From Malus domestica (taxonomy: Eukaryota > Streptophyta > Magnoliopsida > Rosales > Rosaceae), in NCBI RefSeq assembly GCF_042453785.1, contig NC_091661.1:32355501-32419500 (forward strand): a DNA stretch of 64,000 nucleotides, given 5' to 3'. Below, in pieces: positions 50,241 through 61,000 of the stretch. How positions within the stretch are numbered: position 1 is the stretch's first letter; each line of letters opens with the position of its first letter. The notes beneath the pieces are model-generated. The model did no database searches. It was given only the letters and a program-made list of their open reading frames with translations, and was not told the origin of the DNA. The position numbers and the translations under genes were made by a program.

Positions 50241-50834
50241 TAAATATATCATACATAGGGTTTAGAACTTACTTGAATTGTGAAATTTCACAATAACAAT
50301 GAGTAAATACAAAGAGCAAAGTTGGTGGCACCACCACCACAGTGACGACGACGGCAGCACAAAGGCACCTTAATGGTAGCAGCAAGGGAGGAGATGGAGT
50401 TAAGGGTTTGGGGGGATTGAGTTTGGAACTTAGGGTTGGAGGAGGAGAAAACAAAAGAAATTTGGGGGTTTTGGAATGAATGGCTTCGGATCTGTGTGAA
50501 ATAGGGCTGAAAATGACACGCTGGGCATTTTTTTTGTTTGTTCAAACTTGGCCCAAAACGACGTCGTTTTGGCCAGGTCATTTAAAAAAATTTCCTGGGC
50601 CAAAACGACGTCGTTTTGCCCAGGTTGTTTAAAAAAAAAAAAACAGGTGCGCGCATCCGTCTTTGTCTTCAACCAGCCCAACTGAGAGTTCTTTCAGACC
50701 TTTCGTCGAACACTTGGTGTGCAGCCAAGGGGTCGCACCAGCAGCTCCAAAGGGTCTCTAAGGTTGTTTCCATGGCTTCCAAGGGGTCGTGCGACCCCAT
50801 TGACCCCACTGTGGATCCGCCAATGACTTCAAGG

Positions 50835-51478
50835 TAGGGGTGGGTTCAAAAACCCAAAAATAGAAAAAAATCAAATCGAAAAAGGCAAAATCAAATCGAA
50901 CCAAACCAAACTTTATTAGTTCGGTTTCAGTTTGGAAACCGAACCGAACCAACCCAAATCCCCCCTTACACTTTATTAATGTATGCCCATGATATTTCTT
51001 TTTTGAAACTTTGTTGCCAAATTTGAAACTAAGCCTAATGTTTTTTCAATGAACATATTTGGTTCAATTAGGGAGGATATTCCATTGGTTATAGAATAAA
51101 ATTTTGGAATGCTTTGGAACTTGCAAAAACTTCTCTATTTGTTTGCTTTTAGAATGGATACGGTGATCATTTTTTTTTTTTTTTGCAATTGATGTTATTC
51201 ATAGAATAAGATTGGTTTATATGATCCTGTATATGTCCAACTAACTTTTCACTTTTTCATTTTTCTTATTATTACTCTACTAGTGCAAGCCTATTTCCTA
51301 AATTCCATATTAAAAAAATATCAAGTTTTATATAATAAGAAAAACCGAAACCAAACTGAAAAAAACCAAACAAAAAAAAAACTGAAAGAAAATCGAAACG
51401 AAACGAACCGAACTGAAGTTTTAGTTCGGTTTCGATTTTGACAAAAAACCAAACAGAATGAAACCGAACCCATCCCTA
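50835..51478. mobile_element. hAT-type non-autonomous element, copy B
   Basis: 644 bp. The ends are TAGGGGTGGGTTC on the left and GAACCCATCCCTA on the right. An exact 8-bp duplication CTTCAAGG lies at 50827-50834 and 51479-51486. It shares termini and ACCGAACC/GGTTCGGTTT-rich subterminal sequence with copy A at 35727-36658, but the middle is different. It inserted one base away from the target duplication of the larger hAT element. Confidence 0.92.
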
Positions 51479-51870
51479 CTTCAAGGGCAGACCCAACCGT
51501 AAAGGATCTGGCCAAGCCCTTAATCGTAATCCTATTAGCATTTCTAACAATTACCCCAAAACCATCTGCCAAGGTGGTAGAAGACCAGGCCACATCAAAA
51601 TTAATCTTCATAGTGTCACTTGAAAGAGAGCATCAATCAGGTGAAGCGACCCATGATCGGGATTTCACCTCATCAGTAATCTTAAGCTATCGGGATATCA
51701 ATCTCCAAGAAAAGCTTCTCTGCCTTTCGGGCCACATCCGCAAGAGAGCTTGCTCTATCGTTTCAAGATGTGCTTTACAAATAGAGCATAGATGAGAATT
51801 ATTGATGTCTCTTAATTTGACATAAGAGAGTTCAGTTCCTTGCACATAGAGGTAGTAAACCGAAAACAAT
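51479..51870 (-). mobile_element. LINE (L1-like) RNase H fragment, upstream half
   Basis: The minus strand reads MKINFDVAWSSTTLADGFGV... to ARSFTVGSALE, an RNase H-like start (KINFDVAW), preceded in another frame by a zf-RVT-like piece (HLCSICKAHLETIEQALLRM). The two frames show that this LINE was already decayed, or that a piece is missing. It continues in frame at 46788 after the hAT insertion. Confidence 0.68.
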
Positions 51871-53050
51871 GCATAGGATAACTAGAAACAGTCAGAGCTA
51901 TTGCCTTGAGACAATAGCATTTAGTTTCTAGCATTGGATCTTGCGGCAAGATCCAAAGAACAGAGCATTTTTCTTTGATTTGCCCCGAATCGAAGGAAGG
52001 CCCAAGTAATTACACGGGTAACACATGAAACTAATTCCCACATGATCAAAACTGGTTAACTCATTATGCCAAAGCAAAGCAACTTTTTGAGATCTCCTTT
52101 ATCTTTCATTCACTAGAGCCAACACAATTTTTTTTAATTTTTAAATCAACCGAAAGAGATAAATTCGAGCCAATTAAATAGGGTCCATGACATGTTGGAA
52201 TAATAACTTGTTGGGATATCATGATAAAAATTGAGAGCTATTAAACCCACGTCGTTGTCTTATTTTTCCACCCACATTATATTTACACCCACTATAATAA
52301 GTTAAAAAATTAAAATATTATTTTCTCACCCACTATTATTCCTAAAATAACCCTATATATAATTGGAGATAAATTTCTCTTAAAAAAGAATATAAACAAA
52401 TAATATTACTCGGCCAAAAAAAAAAGGAAAAAGAAAACTGTTTCCTTTCCAAATTCCAATTGGGGTGGGAATGAAGAATTATGGGTTTTCATTCTTTGCT
52501 TTTCCCTTTTTGTTTTATTTTTCATATGCATTTTCCATTTTTGCCACATATGTTGGAGATTCTCTTACTTTGTTGTACATTTTTACTTTCTGGGTTCATT
52601 CTAGTTTTGTAAGTTATTGGTTAATTTGTGCCAGATTATTTATTTTTGTTATTGATAAGCTATTTTTCTTGTGTATGAGCAATGGTCAATTGGATCTAAA
52701 AGAAGAGCACAAATTCTAAAGCAAAACAAGACAAAAAAAAAATCCTATTCATATTCCCTAAGGAATTCTCTTAGGAAAACGTGAAACAAATTGCATCATA
52801 ACCTAATGCAAATTCAAATAAAAAAAAAAAATCATAGAGCTATGCTTCAATTGTACGAAGTCGACAAATCAAGATGACCCATATAAAATTATCTTTTACC
52901 TCTTCTACAGAAACATAATCATCTAATTCTTCCATTGAAATGTCATTTTCTAAGTTCATTATTTTTGCTTTCTCTGAATGAAAGGATATGGGAAGGATGA
53001 GTTAGGGTTTAAGGGAGACAAATTTTCTAAACATAGTGTGAGAGTTATTA
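51871..53050. other. AT-rich intergenic region
   Basis: No gene was supported. Frames at 52465-52719 (plus, Phe-rich) and a 39-codon minus frame near 52840-52955 have no recognisable family. Confidence 0.4.
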
Positions 53051-53323
53051 TGTAACATCCTACATCGACCAACGAAGAGAGGGAATGTGCCTTATATGTA
53101 CATGCTCTCCTCCCTATAGCACGAAACATTTTGGGAACTCATTGGCTTTAGATTCCATCGGAACTCAGAAGTTAAGTGAGTTCGGACGAGAGCAATCCTA
53201 AGATTGGTGGTGACCCACTAGGAAGTTCTTGTCTGAGTTCCCATAAATAAAACCGTGAGGGCGTGACTGGGGCCCAAAGCGGACAATATCGTGCTATAGC
53301 GGAGTCAAAACTGGGACGTGACA
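53051..53323 (+). repeat. Cassandra left LTR
   Basis: 273 bp, TGTAACATCC...GGGACGTGACA. The 5S-like block occupies about 53160-53230. Confidence 0.9.
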
Positions 53324-53397
53324 TATTGGTATCAGAGTCACTCTGTCGTGTGGTGCAAGTGTGCCGACAAAGACGTCAGACCTCTAAGGGGGTGAAT

Positions 53398-53666
53398 TAT
53401 AGCATCCCACATAGACCAACAGAGAAGGGGTGATGTGCCTTATATGTACATACTCCCCTCTCTATAACACGAGGCTTTTTGAGAACTCATTGACTTCGGA
53501 TTCCATCAGAACTCCGAAATTAACCGAGTTGGGCCAGAGCAATCCTAGGATGGTGACCCACTGGGAAGTTCTCGTCTGAGTTCCCAGAAACAAAACCATG
53601 AGGGCGTAGCCAGGGCCCAAAGCGGACAATATCGTACTACGACGGAGTTGAGACTGGGATGTGACA
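53398..53666 (+). repeat. Cassandra right LTR
   Basis: 269 bp. The first bases are altered (TATAGCATCCC instead of TGTAACATCC); it ends GATGTGACA. The 5S-like region is at about 53508-53575. Confidence 0.9.
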
Positions 53667-54668
53667 TATCACACCCAAACTTTTCTTTTTTCTTTTATAT
53701 AAAAAAAAAAGTAACGCAAAATAAGGTAACTAAGGTCCTTATTAGTCATTTTACAAATGGACAAATTTGTAACTAAAAAATTCATAAAAAAGTGGGTGAG
53801 AAGATAAGATATTGAGGTCGGAATAACACCTCTCTAAAAATTTTAAGCTCAACATGATTCACCACCAACATATTAATATCGTCGTCATCTTCTTCTTCTT
53901 CAAAGTGACTGTCTTTTGTTCCGTCATTTTCTTCGAAAAACAAATAAATTTTGGTTATTATAAAGACGTATATTAGTACTTTCATATTAAATTTTAATTA
54001 CAATATAATGGTTATAATTATATTTATCGAGTTTACATTTTGGTTATTTTTTCAAATTTCTCAGCTTTCCCTTCCTCTTTACCTATTGACTTTGTAATAT
54101 TTACAATACTACTTAACAAAGAGAAAGAAAATCTTAACTCCCGTTCGGAAGAGGGAAGACGAAAGACGAAAGACGAAAGACGGTGGCTTCTTCACACAAC
54201 ACAATTCCTAATGCCTATATGCTCTTTGCTGTAAGCCCCAAATTGCAAGTCCGTCTATCTTCTGTCTGTCATAATCTTTCCTGGTCATCTGCAACAATTG
54301 CCCGATAAGTAAATTTATTCATGTAAAACGTATGCAGTTAGGGTCCGATTGTCCTTGTAGAAATCCTATTCGTATTTATCATCTTTGATTGGGCAACCCA
54401 GAAGAATCGGCATCATCAGATAGATTGATGGATCTTCTGGCGGCGATGGGCTCGTAATGTTCTGGGATTGAGAAATGAAGGATGGGATTGGAATCGGTTG
54501 GTGGGGGTCTTAATCTTATTGGGCTTAATTGGAGCATCCAACAGGTCTGTCCAATCGCTGATTTATCATTCTTACTACAGTAATAGCTAAAAGTGTGTTT
54601 GTTCTTGTTGTTGTTGCTGTACTTGTTGTGTGTATATGTATACGATATCTCCATCATCATCTTCATCA
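53667..54668. other. Intergenic region and YAK1 promoter/leader
   Basis: No other gene was found. The repeated AAAGACG words at about 54162-54181 and the GTTGTTGTTGCT tract at about 54606 precede the YAK1 leader. The transcription start is not visible. Confidence 0.4.
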
Positions 54669-54710
54669 ATGGAGACTCTGGGCATGGGCGATTTCTGGGT
54701 CGGAGCTTGA
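54669..54710 (+). promoter_or_regulatory. Upstream open reading frame of YAK1 (13 codons)
   Basis: ATG at 54669 opens a frame METLGMGDFWVGA ending in TGA at 54708-54710, 21 nt before the YAK1 ATG at 54732. If the transcript starts upstream of it, this uORF could limit YAK1 translation; that is inference. Confidence 0.5.
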
Positions 54711-54731
54711 TTTTCCATTTTGTTCTGGACC

Positions 54732-57700
54732 ATGGATGAGCTCAGCCCTAGTCCTCAATCCAAAGACTCTGCCGCTTCTTCGTGGCGTCCCGGCCAGCTC
54801 GCATTTAGTCCTTATTCTACGCAGAGTGAAGCTGCCAACAACAAATCCCAATGTCTGCGTGTCCTTGTCAGGAGACCTGTAAGTGTTTTTCGATTCTTCC
54901 TTGCAACTCTTTAAGTGGTGCATTGAGTCATTCACTTCATTCTTGCTCTTTTCTACACAATTATTCTATCTTTGAAGATGTTTGTATGCTGCAAGCTCCG
55001 ACCACACAAAAACATACTTACATGTAGAGTATATTTATATATTGAGCGCCCATTGGTATGGGAGAAGACTTAGCCTGCTAGCCGCCTGCTGCCTTTGTCT
55101 TTTTTGGGAGAAGACTTAGGAGGTGCTCTAGTCTAATAATGCACTACTAGCTCTTCAGATATGTAAAATACAATAAGTAAATTGCAGTACGTAGTTGAAC
55201 AGATAATCCTACGTAGAGATTTATCAGGCATAGAACTATCTTTAACTTTGGGTTGACATGTACCTTCACCCACCTAGGGATGTTGATGTTAGTCAGTGAC
55301 ATAAATGTATGGTATGTTGTTATACCATAACTTAACTGGGGAGACCCTCTGAATTATGCTTATTCCTGAGAAGTGGTACCATCAATGTGGAAACTTTTTT
55401 TGTTGCTATATTGTTTTGGTATGATCTTATAAAGCATTTTTTCATCTATTTTTGTCAAATTTATATCGTTCTCTGTACATATGTCTCGACTTGAAATGAT
55501 TTGAAGCAGATTTTATTCTGATATACAACGTTCTGCTATGCAGTTTGTGGCAAGGCTAACCAAGGACATAGTTGAAACATATCAAATATGCAATCCACAG
55601 TTCAAGTATTCAGAAGAATTGAATCCAAAGAGATATTTGACCACCCCGTCAAGTGGAGTACTCAACGATGGCTATGATAATGTCAACTCAGATCTTATTT
55701 TGACTGTAAACTTTGTCTTGGTCAATCTAGACACACAGCGAAGGTTTGTTCTTGTCCGTGCTTTAATTGTTTTGTGCTATGTTGACTGACTCAAAGGAAC
55801 CTTTTCCTAGTTTCTGCTTCACTGCTTTTCGGAAAATCAAGAACTATTAACATGAAGACAAAAATTTGGAGATTGTCCTCTAGATATTTAATTTGAATAT
55901 AGGCCAGTTTATTTTGTCAAAAGGACAAATTACCCCAGAAATTCATATTTTTGCTAACATGGTAATCATTAAGATGTTGTAATCTGTGCTTTCCCATGGT
56001 GGCTGACTAGCTTAGACCTTCTTAGTTAGTATTATGTTTTTAGGTCCTTTCTCCTTACCTTTTCAGATACATTGTCAAAGATGTTCTTGGCCATGGGACT
56101 TTTGGCCAGGTTGCTAAATGCTTGGTTCCACAGACTAACAGCTTCGTAGCTGTGAAGATCATCAAAAATCAACCAGCATACTATCAACAAGCCCTGGTTG
56201 AAGTATCCATTTTGACAACGGTAAGGCTGTTCTTTTTCCGTATGTCTCTCATGTTCAATTTTCTTACTGTTTTCTTTGCTATTTGTTTTGCAGTTAAATA
56301 AGAAATATGATCCTGAGGATAAGCATCACATTGTGCGTATATATGATTACTTTGTGTGTCATCGTCATTTGTGCATTTGCTTTGAACTGCTTGATACGAA
56401 TCTGTAAGTCATTGACACTACCTAATTAGTTGTGAGTTGAACTCAATGTAACTTGATGCACCATTTGAACTCTTATTCATGTGTAATTGTTGCCTTTAGT
56501 TTTTCCTCGCACATCTGTTGACATTTTAAAGTTATTCAGGTATGAGCTTATCAAGATAAATCATTTCAGGGGACTATCCCTGACCATTGTTCAATTGTTT
56601 TCCAAACAAGTATGATAGTTCCTTCTTGTAATTGAATTTGGATTTCTTTTCCCCTCTGACAATGCTAGAACTTAACCCTTCTTGTGTCATTTTTTTGGGG
56701 TACTTTAAAATAGATTCTACATGGGTTGGCTCTGTTAAAAGATGCTGGGATAATTCACTGTGATCTGAAGCCGGAAAACATTCTTTTGTGTACAAGGTGA
56801 CTTCCTTTTGAGGATGAGTTTGGGTTATTTTTGTGATAGATTTCTTTCATGTTAATATTGTGTACTTTCCCTTGAAAGCAGCAGTGTTAAGCCAGCAGAA
56901 ATTAAAATTATTGACTTTGGATCAGCCTGCATGGAAGATCGAACTGTTTACTCCTATATCCAGGTTTGCATTACTGCTTTTTCCAAGGCTTATTAAAATC
57001 ATATCTTTCAGAGGAGGTCTCATAGATGCATGTTTTTCATTTGTTCTGCAGAGTCGTTACTATAGATCTCCTGAAGTTCTCCTTGGGTATCAGTATCCTT
57101 TGCATTAGAGGTTTAAATTATGATCCAGTTTTTGTATTCATATTTCATTATATCAAGGTACTGTGCTAGTACTTAATCCTTTACAGATATACTACTTCTA
57201 TCGATATGTGGTCCTTTGGATGTATAGTCGCCGAATTGTTTCTGGGGTTGCCATTGTTCCCAGGAGCTTCAGAATTTGACCTCCTAAGGCGTATGATTGA
57301 AATACTTGGGTATGCTCATACTAGTATTTTTAGGAAGGGAACCTATATTCATTAACTTATAAGGCACCATTCTGCTATGCATGATTTATGATATCTGCTT
57401 TGTTTACTTCTATCATTATCATTACCTGTTTTTTCATGAATGTTGTTTACAATTATGAATGTTTTAAAAAATGCGCCTCTAGGTGCGCCTAGGCGCCTTT
57501 GGAGGCTGGGGTGAAAACGCCTCTCTGCGGTGGGAGAAGGCGAAAACTAGCCCAGACGTGGTCGAGGCAAACCTTAGGGCGTTCTGGGATTTATTTATTT
57601 TTTAATTTTTTTATATAGAACTTCTCAGTCTTCTTTGTTCGACACTCAAGTCCTCAACAGCCTTGCGTTCTTCTTCTTCTTCTTCTTCTTCTTCTCTGTG

Positions 57701-57969
57701 AAACACTTAAACCCTCCCTTCTCTTCTTCGTGTGGCACCAACAACCGAGCAGCATTGCCACCACCAAGTGAAGAGGGAAAGTGAGTGTGAGGGAGAGTGT
57801 TGTGCCCTTGCATGACGGCGTGGGTTCGAACCCCGTCGGTGGCTAATCTAACATCTAACTTACTAACGCAATCACTCGACTAAAAAAAAAGAGTGAGGGA
57901 GAATGTACTAAGGGAAAGAGAGTGGGGGATGTATGTGGATGATATTGATGTTGTAAAATCAGTGGATAT

Positions 57970-58054
<85 letters not shown>

Positions 58055-61000
58055 AGGAAAAGTGGGTGGGGGATGTATGTGGATAAGATTAATGTTGAAA
58101 AGTGAGTGGATATTAAAGAGAGAGAGAGAGAGAGAAGAACGAAGGTGAGAGTAAAGGGAGAGTGTACCGAGGGAAAGAGAGTGGGTGGGGGATGTATGTG
58201 GACCATATTGAAGTTGTAAAATGAGTGCATATTAACGAAGGAAAGAGACTGTTACCTCTTTTTTCTATATGTTTGTGAGTTAATCTTGTTTATGACTCTT
58301 TTAAATGACAAAGGATATTTGTTTCACAAAGTATTATATTATATACAAATATTAAATTTTTTAGGGCCCACGAGGCTTCGCTTCACGCCTCTAGGCTTTC
58401 GCCTAGGCGGGGCTATCCATGAAATGCCTCGCCTACGCCTTCGCCTTTTAAACATTACTTATCACATTAAAAATTGTGATTCTCTTTTGTGAAATTAGTT
58501 CTGTTGAGTGTTGAATCAAGAATTCACTTTAAAGCTTTGTCTCAATGTCTAATGTTATGAATGCTCGTACTCTCCTATTCTTTCTTTGTTATTCATTGTT
58601 CCTCATTCTTTCCAACCATCACACAACAAAAATTAGCCTAGTGAAAGTATAAACTCGACCTCCGTTATTGCTGGAATTTCCAATGTTAATATTTTCTTGG
58701 CACGTGAATCCCAAACTGCCATGGTTTCCCTAAATTTTAGTCACCAATTGATATAGAGTCACACTTTGGACTTTATGCCCAACTTTAGCCTCCAATAGAT
58801 TATTGGTAGGGATTTCCCCTGGGAAGGAAGTGGTGAGGGGAGAAGGGACCATTTGGTGAATTGAGATATTGTACGCAGACAATTCGCTGTTTAATAAGTT
58901 ACCAATAGCTAAAGCTTTTGGAGATATGGCTGGGTACAATTTGCTGTTTCTTGATCTGTAACTGGTTTCTTATGGTGGATTTTATCACTCTTTCTCTGTT
59001 AGATGATATTAGCACAGTTATTGGTTTCACTCAGAATTATTATTTTAAATTGATAGTCATTATTCTGGCGGCAATTTTTTTCACACTTTCCTAATGTACG
59101 GTTGACATGTTGCAGAGGGCAGCCCCCTGATTATGTACTTAAGGAGGCAAAAAACACAAGCAAGTTCTTTAAGTGCATTCGGAGTGTGCATAATATGGAG
59201 AACGGGGAACTTTCTGCAAATGGAAAAAGTGCTTATCAAGCATTAACAGAAGCAGAATATGAAGCTGTAAGTGTCAATTATAAAAAGGTTTTGGATTATG
59301 AAAATGATGGTAGGAGAAAAAGATCATATAGATTGTTAGAGAAAAGAGAAACAGGTGAGGAGCACTAACCCCCACTCCCCTCCCCTCTCCTCCCCTTCTT
59401 TTTTTGTGTTTAGTTTTAATCACGTTGACTATTTTTGGGTTAGTTCTTATGGTAACTGGTTTCTGTTCAGAGAGAATTGAAAAGGCCATCAATTGGGAAA
59501 GAGTATTTTAATCATATGAACCTTGAAGAAATTGTTACAAGCTATCCGTATAGGAAGAACTTGCCTAAGGAAGACATGGTTAAAGGTTTGCTTTATGCTT
59601 TTGAATGTTCAAAGCTGACAACACTGGAACAGTTTGACTTAATTAATAACTAGTTTCTTTTATTGAAGTTACTAATGCTGTTGTATGATATCAAATATGT
59701 GCAGAAAATCAAATAAGACTAGCTTTGGTTGATTTTTTGAAGGGACTGGTTGAGTTTGATCCTGCAAAACGCTGGTCACCTGTTCAGGTTGTTTAATTAT
59801 CTTCTCTGCTGTTTTATTTCTGATATAGTGCAAAAATAGTTACTTGGAAATGGATTTGTGAGTTAAACTTGTACCTGCAGGCTTCAAAACACCCTTTTGT
59901 TACGGGGGAGCCTTTTACATGCCCTTATAAACCTCCCTCGGAGACCCCTCGCATGGTATGTAGACTCGCATATGAATTATTTAATTCTTCTCATGAAGCT
60001 TCATTCTTAGTTTATATGGATTGACTGTGACTTTATCCAACTGTGTGGAAGACAAGTCAAGCCAGACCTAGATATCCAATATAATTGTGCTTGGCTTTCT
60101 TTTTAATGGATACATCGATTATGTGTTGGGTTTGGTAGATTCTGCATATTCCTTTAGTTCTTGATTGGTGATGAAATGCATGGTAATTATGAAAAGTTGA
60201 TTTTAAATTGGTTTTACATTTCAGCTGTTGTTTCACATCCGCAAAAATGCTTTGGAGTCTCATAATGAACTATGAGGATGACCTTGTCCTAGATCCTGAG
60301 TTCTTTTTAGTCTTTGTTTGTGCAATTGGTTTTTTACCTATTAATTTTGGCTCTTAAATCTTTACCTATTTTTCTTATTGGCTGCATTAGAACTTCTGCA
60401 GGTGATATTACTAACTGCTTTTCTCTCTCTTCTTTGTTTTTATCCTTCTTGCCCTCTTCTTTTCCCTTAGCCCGTTTCTCAAAACATAAGGGTGGACCAT
60501 CATCCTGGTGGTGGGCATTGGTTTGCGGCTGGTTTATCTCCGAATGTAAGCTGGTTGCTCCTCAAAATATGCCATCGTTCTTATTTTTTGGCTGTCCATT
60601 CTTCACTCACCATCTCGGTTGTAACTATATTTGTTCTTTTGCAGATTCCAGGCAGAAATAGGGTCTCCATTCATAGCAGCCCACATTTTCAGGTGGTGCC
60701 ATATGCACATGCTAATAGCTATGGCAGTGTAGGAAGCCATGGTAGCTATAATGATGGTACTGGATTGGGAAGCAGCTATGGAAGTTATGGAGATACTAGT
60801 AATATATTTGCTTATTATTCCCCAGTTGGCCCTTCTGGGATGAACATGCATGCACAAGGTAATTTATCAATGCTTGGAAGTAGTCCGGATGCAAGACGGA
60901 GAATTGTTCAGTATTCACATGGAAATGGACTTGGTATGAGTCCTTCAGCAGGAAGCTTTGCTCCACTACCTCTAGGCACTAGTCCTTCGCAATTTACTCC

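Larger units (their letters stand above)
46789..50825 (-). mobile_element. hAT transposon with TTF/ZMYM-type transposase, about 4.0 kb
   Basis: The left end begins TGGCGGAGCCAGGA; the right end, on the other strand, begins CATTGGCGGATCCACAG. An exact 8-bp duplication ACTTCAAG flanks it (46781-46788 and 50826-50833). It carries one transposase gene on the minus strand (broken), a tandem-repeat zone (49293-50240) and a GC-rich right subterminal region. It interrupts a LINE RNase H frame. The 8-bp duplication and the transposase C-terminal dimerisation domain agree on hAT. Confidence 0.88.
53051..53666 (+). mobile_element. Cassandra element (5S-bearing TRIM), complete
   Basis: Two LTRs (53051-53323 and 53398-53666) flank a 74-bp interior with no coding sequence. 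After the left LTR is TGGTATCAGAG (53327-53337), complementary to the initiator tRNA-Met end. A purine-rich tract (TCTAAGGGGGTGA) precedes the right LTR. Both LTRs contain a 5S-rRNA-like block (AGTTAAGTGAGTTCGGACGA; GGTGACCCACT). Flanks TATTA (53046-53050) and TATCA (53667-53671) may be a 5-bp duplication with one mismatch. Cassandra elements are non-autonomous and can use the 5S promoter for RNA polymerase III. Confidence 0.93.

Noticed and set aside
53160..53575. 5S rRNA genes
   Set aside because: The 5S-like blocks are short, diverged and placed in both LTRs of a Cassandra element, so they are captured promoter sequence.
57795..57850. tRNA gene candidate (GGTTCGAACCCC)
   Set aside because: Only a B-box-like motif; no A box or cloverleaf could be drawn. 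Probably a SINE-like remnant inside the intron element.
57880..58230. Ser-Leu and Arg-Glu repeat reading frames
   Set aside because: Translations of the GA/CT microsatellite, with no protein family.
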